The notes under the pieces were generated by a model that was not told the origin of the DNA, made no database searches, and saw only the letters and a list, made by a program, of their open reading frames with translations. From positions 1 to 55,875 of the forward strand of contig JAUNBL010000009.1 of assembly GCA_030527235.1 (NCBI GenBank): a stretch of DNA of 55,875 nt, in the 5' to 3' direction. The first letter of the stretch is position 1. Every line of letters begins with the position of its first letter. Shown piece by piece: positions 44,001 through 52,846 of the stretch. The DNA comes from Clostridia bacterium (GTDB lineage: Bacteria; Bacillota; Clostridia; UMGS1883). The position numbers and the translations under genes were made by a program.

Positions 44001-47000
44001 ACGCCTTAAATCACCGTTATAAAACCCCAGTCCTATTGTATTGAGTGCGTGAAGCGAACGGAGGTCTACAATTGCATAAACAGGGGCATCGCCTTCGACA
44101 TACGCACTCCAACGCGTGTCAAGGTCACGCGTGAGAATATTCGCCGGACCGTTTCCTGTTTGATAGGTTGACGCTTCCACATATCGCGCCGTTGCCGGGA
44201 TAAAGACATAACCTTCATCAGGCGCATCGGAAAGCCCCTCGGGATTTCTGGAGTCTATCTTTTGGGCGATAGGTAAAAGTGACTGCGAGGAATCCCAAAG
44301 AAATGCGTATGCAAATTCGTCCTCCTGAAGCGTTGAGTCAATGGTATAGCTCTCTTTTGTACTCTGTTCCGCCGGCAGCGAAATGTCTTCGCGCTGTATC
44401 TGTGTGAGGTTGCCGTCTTTGTCAAAAAGCGCAACCGTCAAAAGCGCTGTTTTAGCTGTATCTGTGCCGTTAAACAGCGTTGCTTTGGCAACCACGTGGC
44501 GATTCCCATTTATGTCAACCGTGTTTGTAAGAGAGTGTTCTGCGTTAAAGGAAGGTGTATAGCGGCAGTTGAGCGTTATCACCATATCGGTTGAATCAAG
44601 CGTGACAGAAGCGTCAAGCGAGTGAATTGCGCTCGGAGCGCCAAGTGAGGAGACCTCATAGCCGTCTGTCGGATAAAAATCGTCCTCGGAAAGCGTAAAC
44701 ACAGAATCGAGCGGCGCGTTTACGGTTTTAGAAAGCAGCAACTCCTCGCCGTACATGTAATTAATCACAAGGTCTGCGTTTGCGGCAGTTATTTCGGCCA
44801 GAGTAACGTCTGTGAAATATTGCGAGTTCTCAGGGAGCCTGAGGCTCAGCGCGCCGTTTTCCGGCGTTTCAAAAAATATGTTTACGCGGTCATTGTCAGA
44901 AAAGAAACCAAGATACTCCAAGAAGTCCGCTTTTTGCATTTTGTATACGGTGCCGAGCAGAGTGTTGCCATCGTAAATAAAGATGTCTGCCGCTTCGCTT
45001 ACAAGAGATGCGGAAGATTGGAGCGTAAAGGAAAGGCGATACACTGTATTTTCGGAAAGGTCCATTTCAAGGCTTGCTTGCGCGGGACCCTTTTCGCTTG
45101 CAGCGTATCCGTTCAGAACGTGAATTTGTGCTTCTGCGCGGATATTTGTGTGTTCTACCGTGCCGTACACCGTAAACGTTCCGCGGGAAGAATACTCCGT
45201 TTCATTTACGGCGTCCCAATTCCATGTTACCGATTTAATTTTGGACGCTGACGCAGCAGGGAAGTCGCCCGTAGCCGCAAGTGTTACGGATACTGTGTCA
45301 GGAAGAACGGGTAGTTTACCTGTAAAGGTTTCCGCAGAGAGCGAAGAAACGGAGGCGATTTCAAGCGCATCGTAAACAATATAAAGCGTGTTGCCGTCCT
45401 CTTCAAGAACCTCGTCTTCTATTACGGAGGCTGCGGGATTATAGTAGTATACAAGTTCAGAATTATAGTCGGGGTATGCGACACAGTCATCAAAAGCATA
45501 CGGATAGGTGTAGTGTTTGCCGAGTTTACCTGTAAGTTCTTCGCGGGGAGCAATGTCCTCGTAACCGCTGCCGTTTCGGGTTACGCGGCGCACTACAACA
45601 GTTGTGTCGGGAATATATTTCGATACGTCAAGTGTCGGTTCATAGCCTGATACGGCGCTGGACGAAATCACTGCAGCGCAGGTGTCGGATTCTATGTAAA
45701 AAGCAAACGATTGTGCATGGCGGTTTTCGCGCACAAAGCTTGTAACGTCAAACTCCACCCAAGAGGGCGCAAAGGTGGACTGTTTAATTGCAACCGTACT
45801 GATATATACTGCGTTTGAGATGTGCTGCTCCTGCGTGTTCCAGGTAAGCGTAGCTTCGTCCCATGTGTCATTTTCGGGTAAGATTCCATAGATTTTGTAA
45901 TTGGGCGTTGCGTCATTATTAATACTTTCAAAATAAAGCCTGACCTTTGCGTTCACAATGGGGTCAAGCCCGCCATCTTCAGCATCGTTGTAATTTCCGC
46001 CGTCAAAACGGAGAAATGTTTTTCTGTTTGTAATCGCAGCACCGCTTATATTATCCGTCACACCCGAAATGCGCAAAACGTTTTTCCCATTTGAAGTATC
46101 ATCGTTATAATTGGTATCGGGCGCATTTTGTGCGGTAAACGTATCTGCTGCTGCCGTGTTTGATACAATATCGCCTTCTTCAACAAGCACTGTCAGCTGC
46201 GTATGTACGGAAATCCGCTCAATAGTACCCATCACCGTAAAAGAACCGAGATTTTCGTATGAACTTGATGGAATTTCGTTCCATGTAGCAGGCAGGGAAT
46301 AGGCGGCGCCATCAATTGTGCCGTCCTCAAAAATAACAGTCAGAGAGTTTGGCAAAATCGGCATACTGCCGGGAGCGGTCGTAATAAGCGGCGCTTGAAT
46401 TTCGCGTACGTCAAGAACCTGCACAGAGGCCTCAACAGGATACTCCGGCAGACCTATAACTGTTCCGCTCAATGTGAACAATGCGCTTTGCGCCACCATT
46501 GCCGTGGAAATTTCGCTCCACTTGACAGCAGTAGTTTCACTGGTGTCGTTGTCAAAATTGAGCGTAACAGTTTCGGGCATTGAAGGGATATCGTTTATAA
46601 GCGCTGTCACATTGACAGCGTCATAGCCGGTAAGCTCTTTTGCCTGATATATAAGATATATTATATTTTCCTCAGGTTTCTCGCTAACCGTAAGAGTAAG
46701 GCGATTCCTGTCCAGCGTGAGCTGCGAAGTATAAAAATACTCATTCTCATTGTTATTAAGCGAAAGCGGGATTTCGTCAAGTGTAAATACATCGCCAATC
46801 ACTTCGTGATAAAACTTGTCTTCCGCCAAGGGAGCGCCGGTTTCGTCAATATAGGAAACTTTAATGGCGTTTTTCGGCATGTAGATGAATTCAACCTTCG
46901 GACTAAGCAGCGCTGTTGAAACATCGGGAAGCGCCGGTGTCATAGAGAAAAATTCCGTTTGCGCAGTGTCCGCGATTAAAACAAAGGAATATAGTCCGTC

Positions 47001-48134
47001 GTCATGCTGATGGGTGCGTATATATTCTGTAACGTCAAACACCACGCGCGTAAAGGGGGCGGAAAGGTCGTTCTTAATTTCGACACTGCAAATCGCCTCT
47101 GCTTCGTGTGCAGGCTGTGAACTCCATGTCAGCGATGTCTGTGTCCAGTCATTATCGGAAACAGGATATACAGACACAACTTGGTCACCGCCGGTAATAT
47201 CACTTACACACATGGTAAAACGAGCCATCGCGTAATCATACAAAGTGAGGTCGTTTTCGGGAACTTCAATCTGGACATATGTATATTTGTTCGAGTCCGC
47301 GGCGGAACTTCCGCTTGTGGAGGCGACAGAAAGCGTGCGCAGCGCCCCGACTACAGGCGTATCTGCCGCGCTGTCCGTAAAGCCGTTGTCTATCAGAATA
47401 TCGCTGATAAAATTTGAATGGATAAGCGCGCTGTTGTAAATAATATCAAGTGACGGCCGTTTGGCGGTGTCCAAAGCTTCTTTGGAATAGAATGTAACGC
47501 CGGCGGCATTAGCCATTATTATAAAGGAATATTCGCTGTCTTCAAGCGGCGGGTTCTCCCTGAAAAAACTTGTCAGGTCAACTGTAACTACAGTGCCTTC
47601 AGAGCTGTTTGCTGACGAAATCTGCTGTGAAATACCGGCAACAACATTTGATGCCGCCGGAACCTCGTCCCATGTGGCATTTTCTTCGGTCCAGTCGTTA
47701 TCGGCGGTAGGGAACACTAATATATTGGTAGAAAGCGCGTTATAAGAATTTGTCGAGCCGATGTTTGATACTGCACTTATTGTCAAACGCAGCAAAGCGC
47801 TTTTTATCGTGTTTGTATCTATATCCCCGATATCAAACCTCATATAAGTGTTTCGCGCTGTTCCGAGCGCGCCGCGATCGTCTGTGCTGTATTCGGTGTA
47901 TCCGGAATTAATGGATAGTCCGGAATCTGAGGTATACGCTACCCGCAGCGTTGACTCAGCGCCAAAATTCTTGTTCGTATTTCCCGAACCGTTTTGTACA
48001 AATGTGTCGTCAACAGGCAGCAGAGACACCTGTGTGTCTGGCGTTGCGTGAGAAACGGTGTTGTTTATAGGGCATAAAGCCGCTGCGGAAGTGAATATTA
48101 CTGCAGACAGAAATGCCGACAACCTTCTTTTCAA
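41019..48134 (-). CDS. Giant secreted multidomain glycoside hydrolase (GH16)
   Basis: This is a 2371-residue exported protein with a signal peptide (RRLSAFLSAVIFTSAAALC). Approximate order: DNRLRE/CBM96-like domains at 36–232, 235–425 and 656–838 (each with a NDWT or NDTWDEATLTW motif); MucBP-like and Big_4 Ig-like modules at 427–655 and 840–1010; a module shared with the 52847 protein at 1198–1294; and an F5/8 (CBM32-like) domain at 1315–1456. Two tandem ~260-residue jelly-roll repeats follow at 1458–1983, then an AbfB-like beta-trefoil (LQPLNMPGYFLCV) at 1984–2133. A GH16 catalytic domain with ETDIFE (Glu2263, Asp2265, Glu2268) occupies 2134–2371. GH16 cleaves beta-glucans or galactans; the exact substrate is unknown. 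The start is TTG 48134 behind AGGGGGGAT. No sortase or SLH anchor was seen. Confidence 0.85.
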   Translation of the reverse strand: MKRRLSAFLSAVIFTSAAALCPINNTVSHATPDTQVSLLPVDDTFVQNGSGNTNKNFGAESTLRVAYTSDSGLSINSGYTEYSTDDRGALGTARNTYMRFDIGDIDTNTIKSALLRLTISAVSNIGSTNSYNALSTNILVFPTADNDWTEENATWDEVPAASNVVAGISQQISSANSSEGTVVTVDLTSFFRENPPLEDSEYSFIIMANAAGVTFYSKEALDTAKRPSLDIIYNSALIHSNFISDILIDNGFTDSAADTPVVGALRTLSVASTSGSSAADSNKYTYVQIEVPENDLTLYDYAMARFTMCVSDITGGDQVVSVYPVSDNDWTQTSLTWSSQPAHEAEAICSVEIKNDLSAPFTRVVFDVTEYIRTHQHDDGLYSFVLIADTAQTEFFSMTPALPDVSTALLSPKVEFIYMPKNAIKVSYIDETGAPLAEDKFYHEVIGDVFTLDEIPLSLNNNENEYFYTSQLTLDRNRLTLTVSEKPEENIIYLIYQAKELTGYDAVNVTALINDIPSMPETVTLNFDNDTSETTAVKWSEISTAMVAQSALFTLSGTVIGLPEYPVEASVQVLDVREIQAPLITTAPGSMPILPNSLTVIFEDGTIDGAAYSLPATWNEIPSSSYENLGSFTVMGTIERISVHTQLTVLVEEGDIVSNTAAADTFTAQNAPDTNYNDDTSNGKNVLRISGVTDNISGAAITNRKTFLRFDGGNYNDAEDGGLDPIVNAKVRLYFESINNDATPNYKIYGILPENDTWDEATLTWNTQEQHISNAVYISTVAIKQSTFAPSWVEFDVTSFVRENRHAQSFAFYIESDTCAAVISSSAVSGYEPTLDVSKYIPDTTVVVRRVTRNGSGYEDIAPREELTGKLGKHYTYPYAFDDCVAYPDYNSELVYYYNPAASVIEDEVLEEDGNTLYIVYDALEIASVSSLSAETFTGKLPVLPDTVSVTLAATGDFPAASASKIKSVTWNWDAVNETEYSSRGTFTVYGTVEHTNIRAEAQIHVLNGYAASEKGPAQASLEMDLSENTVYRLSFTLQSSASLVSEAADIFIYDGNTLLGTVYKMQKADFLEYLGFFSDNDRVNIFFETPENGALSLRLPENSQYFTDVTLAEITAANADLVINYMYGEELLLSKTVNAPLDSVFTLSEDDFYPTDGYEVSSLGAPSAIHSLDASVTLDSTDMVITLNCRYTPSFNAEHSLTNTVDINGNRHVVAKATLFNGTDTAKTALLTVALFDKDGNLTQIQREDISLPAEQSTKESYTIDSTLQEDEFAYAFLWDSSQSLLPIAQKIDSRNPEGLSDAPDEGYVFIPATARYVEASTYQTGNGPANILTRDLDTRWSAYVEGDAPVYAIVDLRSLHALNTIGLGFYNGDLRRSIFEIEVSPDGDSWQTVVTKRKSSGQTAQIEYYTFNEIEARYVKLSGWGWESSVITSSGIETRSDRWFSVTAFEAYGTSLETPDVSVSPDEWASLSGRSLSTNESAANAYWGANALNEETFTDYTPSTGSKLYADFTDAPEIMKSDYSALHIYDEATRYDEGSDSAGAIGVFRKYSAPSSNYKIKFKWYVPTTVGEQFYSPDWAGITLSAGRPTGGADNTHPCAVQLRLAASGRSNLKVKTIRSTMFNDGSLSDCMGVSTPFTANTVWDVELLVREDAAVVEATINDGTITETALINFNNLDAERTKTETWTSNILNYITFSSGAGGISEIYVSDFTIEALPDVVEESGSSVTLLEDALYEFIDGDEISTDSSQSVFAAPINEGADMEYVPALGSQLYADIVNLPQAAGLGNRVKALHLFDNVGRETTVSRGSGGEFVYVDIPELSGTNVYEITFDMYAPTAGEYSGFSLGRGANSGGDDVSHPLALQMRFSPQSDGMQFNYYNSIQYNKGSQSAGVGTSSNRFKYNAIWNVKLSYNPILSQITVRISDGSVTQSKTLTLPTQGSDSTFTNDWTQNPINKLIFNTGVGTTSNIYVANIKVVDTGVEKISQRATGGPVRFEYSQSNGTFLVFSASEGSSPTFKSGTNPYYTRFIERRGLYDSDCVSLQPLNMPGYFLCVNSDWSVTIQKNDDSEAFRKAATFYKVHALGVSNSDAYSYKSFLQSSQGNDLYLYNNNSTLKVTNYSSSTFKACSFFIRDESVSYVSDSFRGTSISSQWYKGYPWYTNYHNHSGVANDSNIVVENGNVSLIATDQRGKWIKNSKGSTGYQDTINNVWRYYKAYVGVISINSKVYNRGSYLEGSFKQPNSPRGYWTAFWINGRDSWPPETDIFEFLSSKGGYTWYTATHGGTEGAGWEYTSNDLRTTWNTFTLDWGYDYMKMYINGSLYFTAPDTSYQKNMYLILNTGMGAWESEPDDTTVWNTGLQLQWFRSYQYY

Positions 48135-48179
48135 AAAAATCCCCCCTAAGTTTGTTTCTGAAATACTATAACATCATAC

Positions 48180-48208
48180 ATTATACACAAACATGCGCAA
48201 TATTGCAA
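48180..48208 (-). promoter_or_regulatory. Promoter for the giant GH16 gene
   Basis: On the minus strand, TTGCAA (48208–48203), 17-base spacer, TATAAT (48185–48180), about 45 bases before the start. Confidence 0.65.
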
Positions 48209-48232
48209 GTTAAAGTTTTGTGAAATACGAGT

Positions 48233-48263
48233 TAGCATATATTACCCCCAGATAGCATATGCT
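48233..48263. repeat. Direct repeat/palindrome upstream of the GH16 promoter
   Basis: TAGCATAT occurs at 48233–48240 and 48253–48260, 20 bases apart (two helical turns). The second copy is part of the perfect palindrome AGCATATGCT (48254–48263). It lies 25–55 bases upstream of the -35 and is a possible activator site. The rest of the 48209–48372 gap shows nothing else. Confidence 0.35.
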
Positions 48264-48372
48264 CTTGTAAATAATAGTAATTCCTGCCGTTCTTTTATGG
48301 TGAAAGTTGTACAAACGCGCCGTAAAAATTAAGCAGTTATTACGAAAGTATAACGAAAATGCTAAAAAAGTA

Positions 48373-48401
48373 TTGACAAAGCCGTTCGAGTAGCTTATAA
48401 T
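48373..48401 (+). promoter_or_regulatory. Consensus SigA promoter for the YabE-like gene
   Basis: TTGACA (48373–48378), 17-base spacer, TATAAT (48396–48401); both elements are perfect. Confidence 0.9.
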
Positions 48402-48442
48402 GCACACACGCTAAAAAATAGCGAAAAGAGGTTGATTGAGAT

Positions 48443-49426
48443 ATGATACGAAGATTTACAAAGAAAGTCTGCGGCGCGAGAAAGCGCGCAATAGCGTTGG
48501 TAACGGCGACGGTGCTGTTTGCGGCTCTGTCTAGCGCGGCAGCATTTGCCACAGAGAAAACTGTGATTTTGAATGATAACGGCAAGACATATGAGTACAA
48601 GACAATGACGCAGACCGTTGCCACGTTTTTTGAAGACAATGACATCAAGCTTGTCGAAACGGATGCCGTATCGCCTGGGCTTTTGTCGCCGACGTATGAC
48701 GGAATAGAGATTACAATAGAACGCGCAAAGGCCGTTGTCATTGTTACAGACGGCGAAGTTAACACGGTTGAAACAACAGCGGATACTGTTGAGCAGCTGC
48801 TTTTGGATGAAAACTACTATGTGGGTGCGGGAGACAGTGTTACACCAGCGCTTTCGGCTTCTGTTTTAGACGGAATGACAGTGGAGATAGAACGCGCCAA
48901 GCTTGTCACTTTTACGCGGGAAGGCGGAACGTGGCAAGAGTATTCTTTCTCGGATACAGTGAAGGAATTTTTGCAAGAAGTAGGGATAGAGCTTGACAGA
49001 TATGAACGAACAGAACCTTCGCTTAACGCAAAGATTACCGATGGGATAACCGTTGATATTATATATGAGAAGCCTGATAATGTGATTACTTTCTCAAACG
49101 GCGATACGATTACGTTCAGTGCGGTTTATGACTTTGTGGCCACTGCATATACAGCGTCCGCAGAGGAAAACGGCGGATACGCCGGAATGAGCGCAACCGG
49201 CATACCTCTTCGCCGTGGTATTGTTGCGGTGGATCCGAAGGTGATTCCGCTGCACTCTAAACTCTATGTAGTTGCCGAAGATGGCACCAGCTGGATATAT
49301 GGCAATTCATATGCGGCAGATACGGGCGGAGCCATAAAAGGCAACAGAATTGACCTTCTTATGGATACGACTTATGAGTGCAACTCATTCGGCAGACGCA
49401 AGTGCAAAGTTTACGTACTGGAATAG
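48443..49426 (+). CDS. YabE-like DUF348/3D-domain cell-wall protein
   Basis: This is a 327-residue exported protein. An N-terminal signal or anchor helix (AIALVTATVLFAALSSAAAFA) is followed by three DUF348 (ubiquitin-like) repeats at about 40–85, 95–140 and 150–195. A C-terminal 3D domain (about 230–327) contains FVATAYTASAEENGG and the acidic signature YAADTGGAIKGNRIDL. The 3D fold is shared with lytic transglycosylase/Rpf-like enzymes, so it is probably a wall-lytic protein. The G5 domain of B. subtilis YabE appears to be missing. Location upstream of ksgA is as in Bacillus, although rnmV is absent between them. Confidence 0.87.
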   Translation: MIRRFTKKVCGARKRAIALVTATVLFAALSSAAAFATEKTVILNDNGKTYEYKTMTQTVATFFEDNDIKLVETDAVSPGLLSPTYDGIEITIERAKAVVIVTDGEVNTVETTADTVEQLLLDENYYVGAGDSVTPALSASVLDGMTVEIERAKLVTFTREGGTWQEYSFSDTVKEFLQEVGIELDRYERTEPSLNAKITDGITVDIIYEKPDNVITFSNGDTITFSAVYDFVATAYTASAEENGGYAGMSATGIPLRRGIVAVDPKVIPLHSKLYVVAEDGTSWIYGNSYAADTGGAIKGNRIDLLMDTTYECNSFGRRKCKVYVLE

Positions 49427-49435
49427 AGAAATAAC

Positions 49436-49463
49436 AAAGGGCCGGCAGATGCCGGTCCTTTAT
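49436..49463 (+). terminator. Terminator-like hairpin before ksgA
   Basis: AAAGG-CCGGC pairs with GCCGG-CCTTT with a G/T mismatch and AGAT loop. It has only a weak T tail, so read-through into ksgA is possible. Confidence 0.6.
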
Positions 49464-49476
49464 AGCGGAGGCACGC

Positions 49477-50334
49477 ATGTATAAACTGACGGACATTAAG
49501 GTCATAAAGGATTTATGCTCACGCCACGGGTTTACGTTTTCAAAAACTCTCGGTCAAAACTTTCTTACCGATGAAGACACGCTCATTTTCATGGCGCAGC
49601 TTGCTGCCCGAAGGGCAGACTGCGCGCTTGAGATAGGTCCGGGATTTGGGACTCTTACGTGTGCGATAGGCCAGACTATGAAAAAGGTTGTGTCTCTTGA
49701 GGTGGACGAGAGCTTGAAACCGGCGCTTGCGGAAACTGTTGCCGGTTTTCCCAATGTTGACATTCTATGGCGTGATATTATGAAAACAGACGTAAGCGCG
49801 CTGATTAAAGAGCGTTTCGGCGATGAGCGGGTGTGCGTGTGCGCGAATTTACCCTATTATATTACAACACCCATCATAACGCATTTACTTGAAAACTGCG
49901 GCGCGTTCTCAAGCGTAATTGTGATGGTGCAGAAGGAAGTGGCGCAGAGGCTTTGCGCAAAACCGGGGAGCAAGGAGTGCGGCGCACTGACATACTTTAC
50001 CTCATATCATGCGGATTGCTCCATTGCGCGCATTGTGGAAGCGGAAAAGTTTTTCCCGCGCCCCAAGGTGGATAGCGCCGTTGTCGTGCTGGACATGCTT
50101 TTGAAGCCGCGCGTACACGTTTCAAACGAAGACTTTTTTTTCAAGGTGATTCGCACGTCGTTTTCACAACGCCGAAAAACTTTGCGCAATACTCTTTTGA
50201 ACGCCAAAATTGCTCCGCGTGAGGTGATTGACGGAGCAATTAGATATATAGACGTACGCGAAGATGTACGCGGGGAAAGGCTCTCGCTTGAAGAGTTTGC
50301 TCGCCTTTCGGACTATCTGGAGCGCAATATATAA
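49477..50334 (+). CDS. ksgA: 16S rRNA (adenine1518/1519-N6) dimethyltransferase
   Basis: KsgA dimethylates two adenosines near the 3' end of 16S rRNA during 30S maturation. Motifs are LGQNFLTDEDTL, ALEIGPGFGTLT (SAM site) and the catalytic NLPYYITTPII, followed by VQKEVAQRLCAKPGSKECGALT. It has 285 residues. Start ATG 49477 follows AGCGGAGGCACGC. The 3' end overlaps the convergent membrane gene by 22 bases. Confidence 0.97.
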   Translation: MYKLTDIKVIKDLCSRHGFTFSKTLGQNFLTDEDTLIFMAQLAARRADCALEIGPGFGTLTCAIGQTMKKVVSLEVDESLKPALAETVAGFPNVDILWRDIMKTDVSALIKERFGDERVCVCANLPYYITTPIITHLLENCGAFSSVIVMVQKEVAQRLCAKPGSKECGALTYFTSYHADCSIARIVEAEKFFPRPKVDSAVVVLDMLLKPRVHVSNEDFFFKVIRTSFSQRRKTLRNTLLNAKIAPREVIDGAIRYIDVREDVRGERLSLEEFARLSDYLERNI

Positions 50335-50675
50335 TCACACAGGCGTATCACCGGGAAACATAGCAAAAACCAGATTGCCGCATAACGCAGACAAATTTGC
50401 CCCCAAAGATTAAACTTTATGGCGCTGTAGTCCCATACATTCCATTTGAAGACGATGTTAACAAGTATGCCCACGATAAGTTCAACCAGCAGAATAATAC
50501 CGCACCCGCACAGTGCGCGCAGATAAATGGGACTTTCTGCCAGCTGTGCGTTTGCCATATATATGAGAGTAAAGCATATTCCACCCGTAATTCCCATACT
50601 TGGATGAGTGAATCCTCGCCAAATTACTTCAAGAGCGCTGTAACCGAGTGCGCCTATTGCGAAAATGTCAATCAT
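50313..50675 (-). CDS. CmpB-type putative ABC transporter permease-like protein
   Basis: This is a 120-residue membrane protein with about four helices. The WRGFTHPSMGITGGICFTLIY start and WNVWDYSAIKFNLWGQICL are characteristic of a Clostridia family annotated as putative ABC-transporter type IV (CmpB-like). Its real function is not known and no ABC ATPase gene is nearby. It converges with and overlaps ksgA. Confidence 0.72.
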   Translation of the reverse strand: MIDIFAIGALGYSALEVIWRGFTHPSMGITGGICFTLIYMANAQLAESPIYLRALCGCGIILLVELIVGILVNIVFKWNVWDYSAIKFNLWGQICLRYAAIWFLLCFPVIRLCDYILRSR

Positions 50676-50740
50676 ACGGCTTTCCCTCCAGTCATTCCTC
50701 GTTAGTTTTGACGAATTTCAAAAAAAAATTCAAAAAGGTC

Positions 50741-50769
50741 TGTACAAACGGTAAAAGATAGACTATAAT
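50741..50769 (+). promoter_or_regulatory. SigA-type promoter for pckG
   Basis: TGTACA (50741–50746), 17-base spacer, TATAAT (50764–50769), about 50 bases before the start. Confidence 0.65.
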
Positions 50770-50819
50770 GATAGGCGGATGAATTTAGGGTAATGAAATG
50801 AACAGAAAGGGTGATTGGT

Positions 50820-52571
50820 ATGACAAACAACAAGAAACTTCTCGATTGGATCGAGGAATGCAAGGCTCTTACCTGTCCCGACGAGATTGTCTGGATAACA
50901 GGCGAAGAGGCTCAGCTCGAGGCGCTCCGCGCGGAGGCGGTTTCCACGGGAGAAATGATTAAGCTCAATGAGGAAAAACTTCCGGGTTGTTACCTGCACC
51001 GTACTGCGGAAAATGACGTTGCGCGTGTTGAAAGCCGTACTCTTATTTGCACAAGCAAAAAAGAAGATGCCGGCCCGACAAACAACTGGATGGCCCCTGA
51101 CGAAGCGTATGCAATGCTTAAAGATATACTCCGCGGTTCCATGAAGGGCAGAAAAATGTACGTTGTTCCCTATATTATGGGTCCGGCGTCCTCTCCGTTT
51201 TCAAAGGTAGGAATAGAGCTTACCGACAGCATATATGTTGTCCTCAATATGAAAATAATGACCCGAATGGGAGATATCGCACTTAAAGAACTCGGAGATG
51301 AAGGCGATTTTGTAAAGTGTCTTCACGGCAAATGCAATGTTGACCCTGAAAAGCGCTATATTGTACAGTTCCCTGAGGATAATACGATTTGGAGCGTTAA
51401 CTCGGCTTACGGCGGAAACGTACTGCTTGGCAAAAAGTGCTTTGCGCTTCGTATAGCGAGTTATATGGGACACAAAGAAGGCTGGATGGCCGAACATATG
51501 CTTATCCTTGGTCTTACAAATCCCAAGGGCGAGAAAAAATACGTGGCGGCGGCGTTCCCGTCAGCATGTGGAAAAACAAATTTGGCGATGCTTATTCCTC
51601 CGTCAATTCTCGGTGACTATAAGGTTGAAACGGTTGGCGACGATATCGCTTGGCTGCGTGTCGGTGACGACGGCAGGCTTTGGGCGATAAACCCCGAGGC
51701 CGGCTTCTTTGGTGTTGCGCCGGGGACAAACGAGAAGACAAACTTTAATGCCCTTGAGTCAACCAAAAAAAATACCATCTTCACCAATGTTGCGCTTTGC
51801 CCCGATGGTACGGTTTGGTGGGAAGGTCTCACAAAAGAACCGCCGAAGGAAGCCATCGATTGGCTTGGTAAGCCATGGACCCCAGAAAGCGGGACAAAGG
51901 CGGCTCATCCGAACAGCCGCTTTACAGCTCCGGCCATAAACTGCCCATGCATCAGTCCGGAGTTTGACAAGCCGCAGGGCGTACCCATCAGCGCGATAAT
52001 ATTTGGCGGTCGCCGCGCAAAGACGGCTCCGCTTGTGTATCAGTCGTTTGACTGGGACCACGGAGTATTTGTAGGCGCTACGATGGCCAGCGAAACGACA
52101 GCTGCTGCGGCCGGTGCCGTAGGCGTTGTAAGGCGCGATCCCATGGCTATGATTCCCTTCTGCGGTTATGATATGGCAGATTACTTCCAGCATTGGATTG
52201 ACATGGGCAAGAAAATACCTAATCCCCCGAAGATTTTCCATGTTAACTGGTTCCGTCAGGATGAAAACGGTCATTTCATGTGGCCGGGATTTGGCGACAA
52301 TCTTCGTGTTATCAACTGGATTCTTGACCGCTGTGACGATAAGGCGAGCGCTTCGAAAACCGCTATAGGGTATATTCCGGAGCCGTCCGACATTAATATC
52401 GACGGGCTTGACCTTGATATGGACACTCTTAAAGAACTCCTAAGCGTTGACAAAGAGATTTGGAAGAGCGAGATTGACGGTATTTCAGAGTTTTTTGCAA
52501 AGTTCGGCGACAAGCTTCCCGAGGGGATAAAAGAGCAGCTTGAGGCGCTGAAAGAAAGGCTTAATGACTAA
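50820..52571 (+). CDS. pckG: Phosphoenolpyruvate carboxykinase (GTP)
   Basis: PckG interconverts oxaloacetate and phosphoenolpyruvate with GTP/GDP. In fermenters it often runs toward oxaloacetate. Diagnostic GTP-type motifs are the kinase loop AAFPSACGKTNLAML, the metal-site GDDIAWLR, the nucleotide region FGGRRAKTAPLV and HVNWFRQDENGHFMWPGFGDN. Length of 583 residues is typical. ATG 50820 follows AGAAAGGGTGATTGGT; GTG 50811 in the same frame overlaps the ribosome binding site. Confidence 0.96.
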   Translation: MTNNKKLLDWIEECKALTCPDEIVWITGEEAQLEALRAEAVSTGEMIKLNEEKLPGCYLHRTAENDVARVESRTLICTSKKEDAGPTNNWMAPDEAYAMLKDILRGSMKGRKMYVVPYIMGPASSPFSKVGIELTDSIYVVLNMKIMTRMGDIALKELGDEGDFVKCLHGKCNVDPEKRYIVQFPEDNTIWSVNSAYGGNVLLGKKCFALRIASYMGHKEGWMAEHMLILGLTNPKGEKKYVAAAFPSACGKTNLAMLIPPSILGDYKVETVGDDIAWLRVGDDGRLWAINPEAGFFGVAPGTNEKTNFNALESTKKNTIFTNVALCPDGTVWWEGLTKEPPKEAIDWLGKPWTPESGTKAAHPNSRFTAPAINCPCISPEFDKPQGVPISAIIFGGRRAKTAPLVYQSFDWDHGVFVGATMASETTAAAAGAVGVVRRDPMAMIPFCGYDMADYFQHWIDMGKKIPNPPKIFHVNWFRQDENGHFMWPGFGDNLRVINWILDRCDDKASASKTAIGYIPEPSDINIDGLDLDMDTLKELLSVDKEIWKSEIDGISEFFAKFGDKLPEGIKEQLEALKERLND

Positions 52572-52626
52572 TCGCCGGTTGAAACACATTCGGTTTTTCC
52601 AAAACCGTTGAAAAGTTCAGCTGCAG

Positions 52627-52676
52627 CAAAAAGCATTACAGTGCTTGAGTATTTCAAGCTTTGTAGTGCTTTTTTA
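52627..52676 (+). terminator. Terminator after pckG
   Basis: This is a long stem: AAAAAGCAnTACA pairs with TGTAGTGCTTTTTT, with inner GCTTGA/TTCAAGC, ending in T6. The 52572–52626 stretch also has CGGTTTT/AAAACCG. Confidence 0.85.
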
Positions 52677-52759
52677 CATTTGATATTGTATTAAAATCTT
52701 CCGACGGATTTTCGGACGCTTTTTGTATAAAAAAATTGCTCTGAAATACTATTTTGATG

Positions 52760-52788
52760 TTGAAATTTTACAAGCGCTATGTTATAAT
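52760..52788 (+). promoter_or_regulatory. SigA-type promoter for the 964-residue secreted protein
   Basis: TTGAAA (52760–52765), 17-base spacer, TATAAT (52783–52788), about 60 bases before the start. Confidence 0.7.
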
Positions 52789-52846
52789 TATTGCAAGCTA
52801 AATTATTGTGCGGATGAAAATCACATATTTTGGGGGAGGTAATGAT

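Noticed and set aside
44820..45251. 143-codon plus-strand open frame inside the GH16 gene
   Set aside because: Antisense shadow within a continuous 2371-codon frame.
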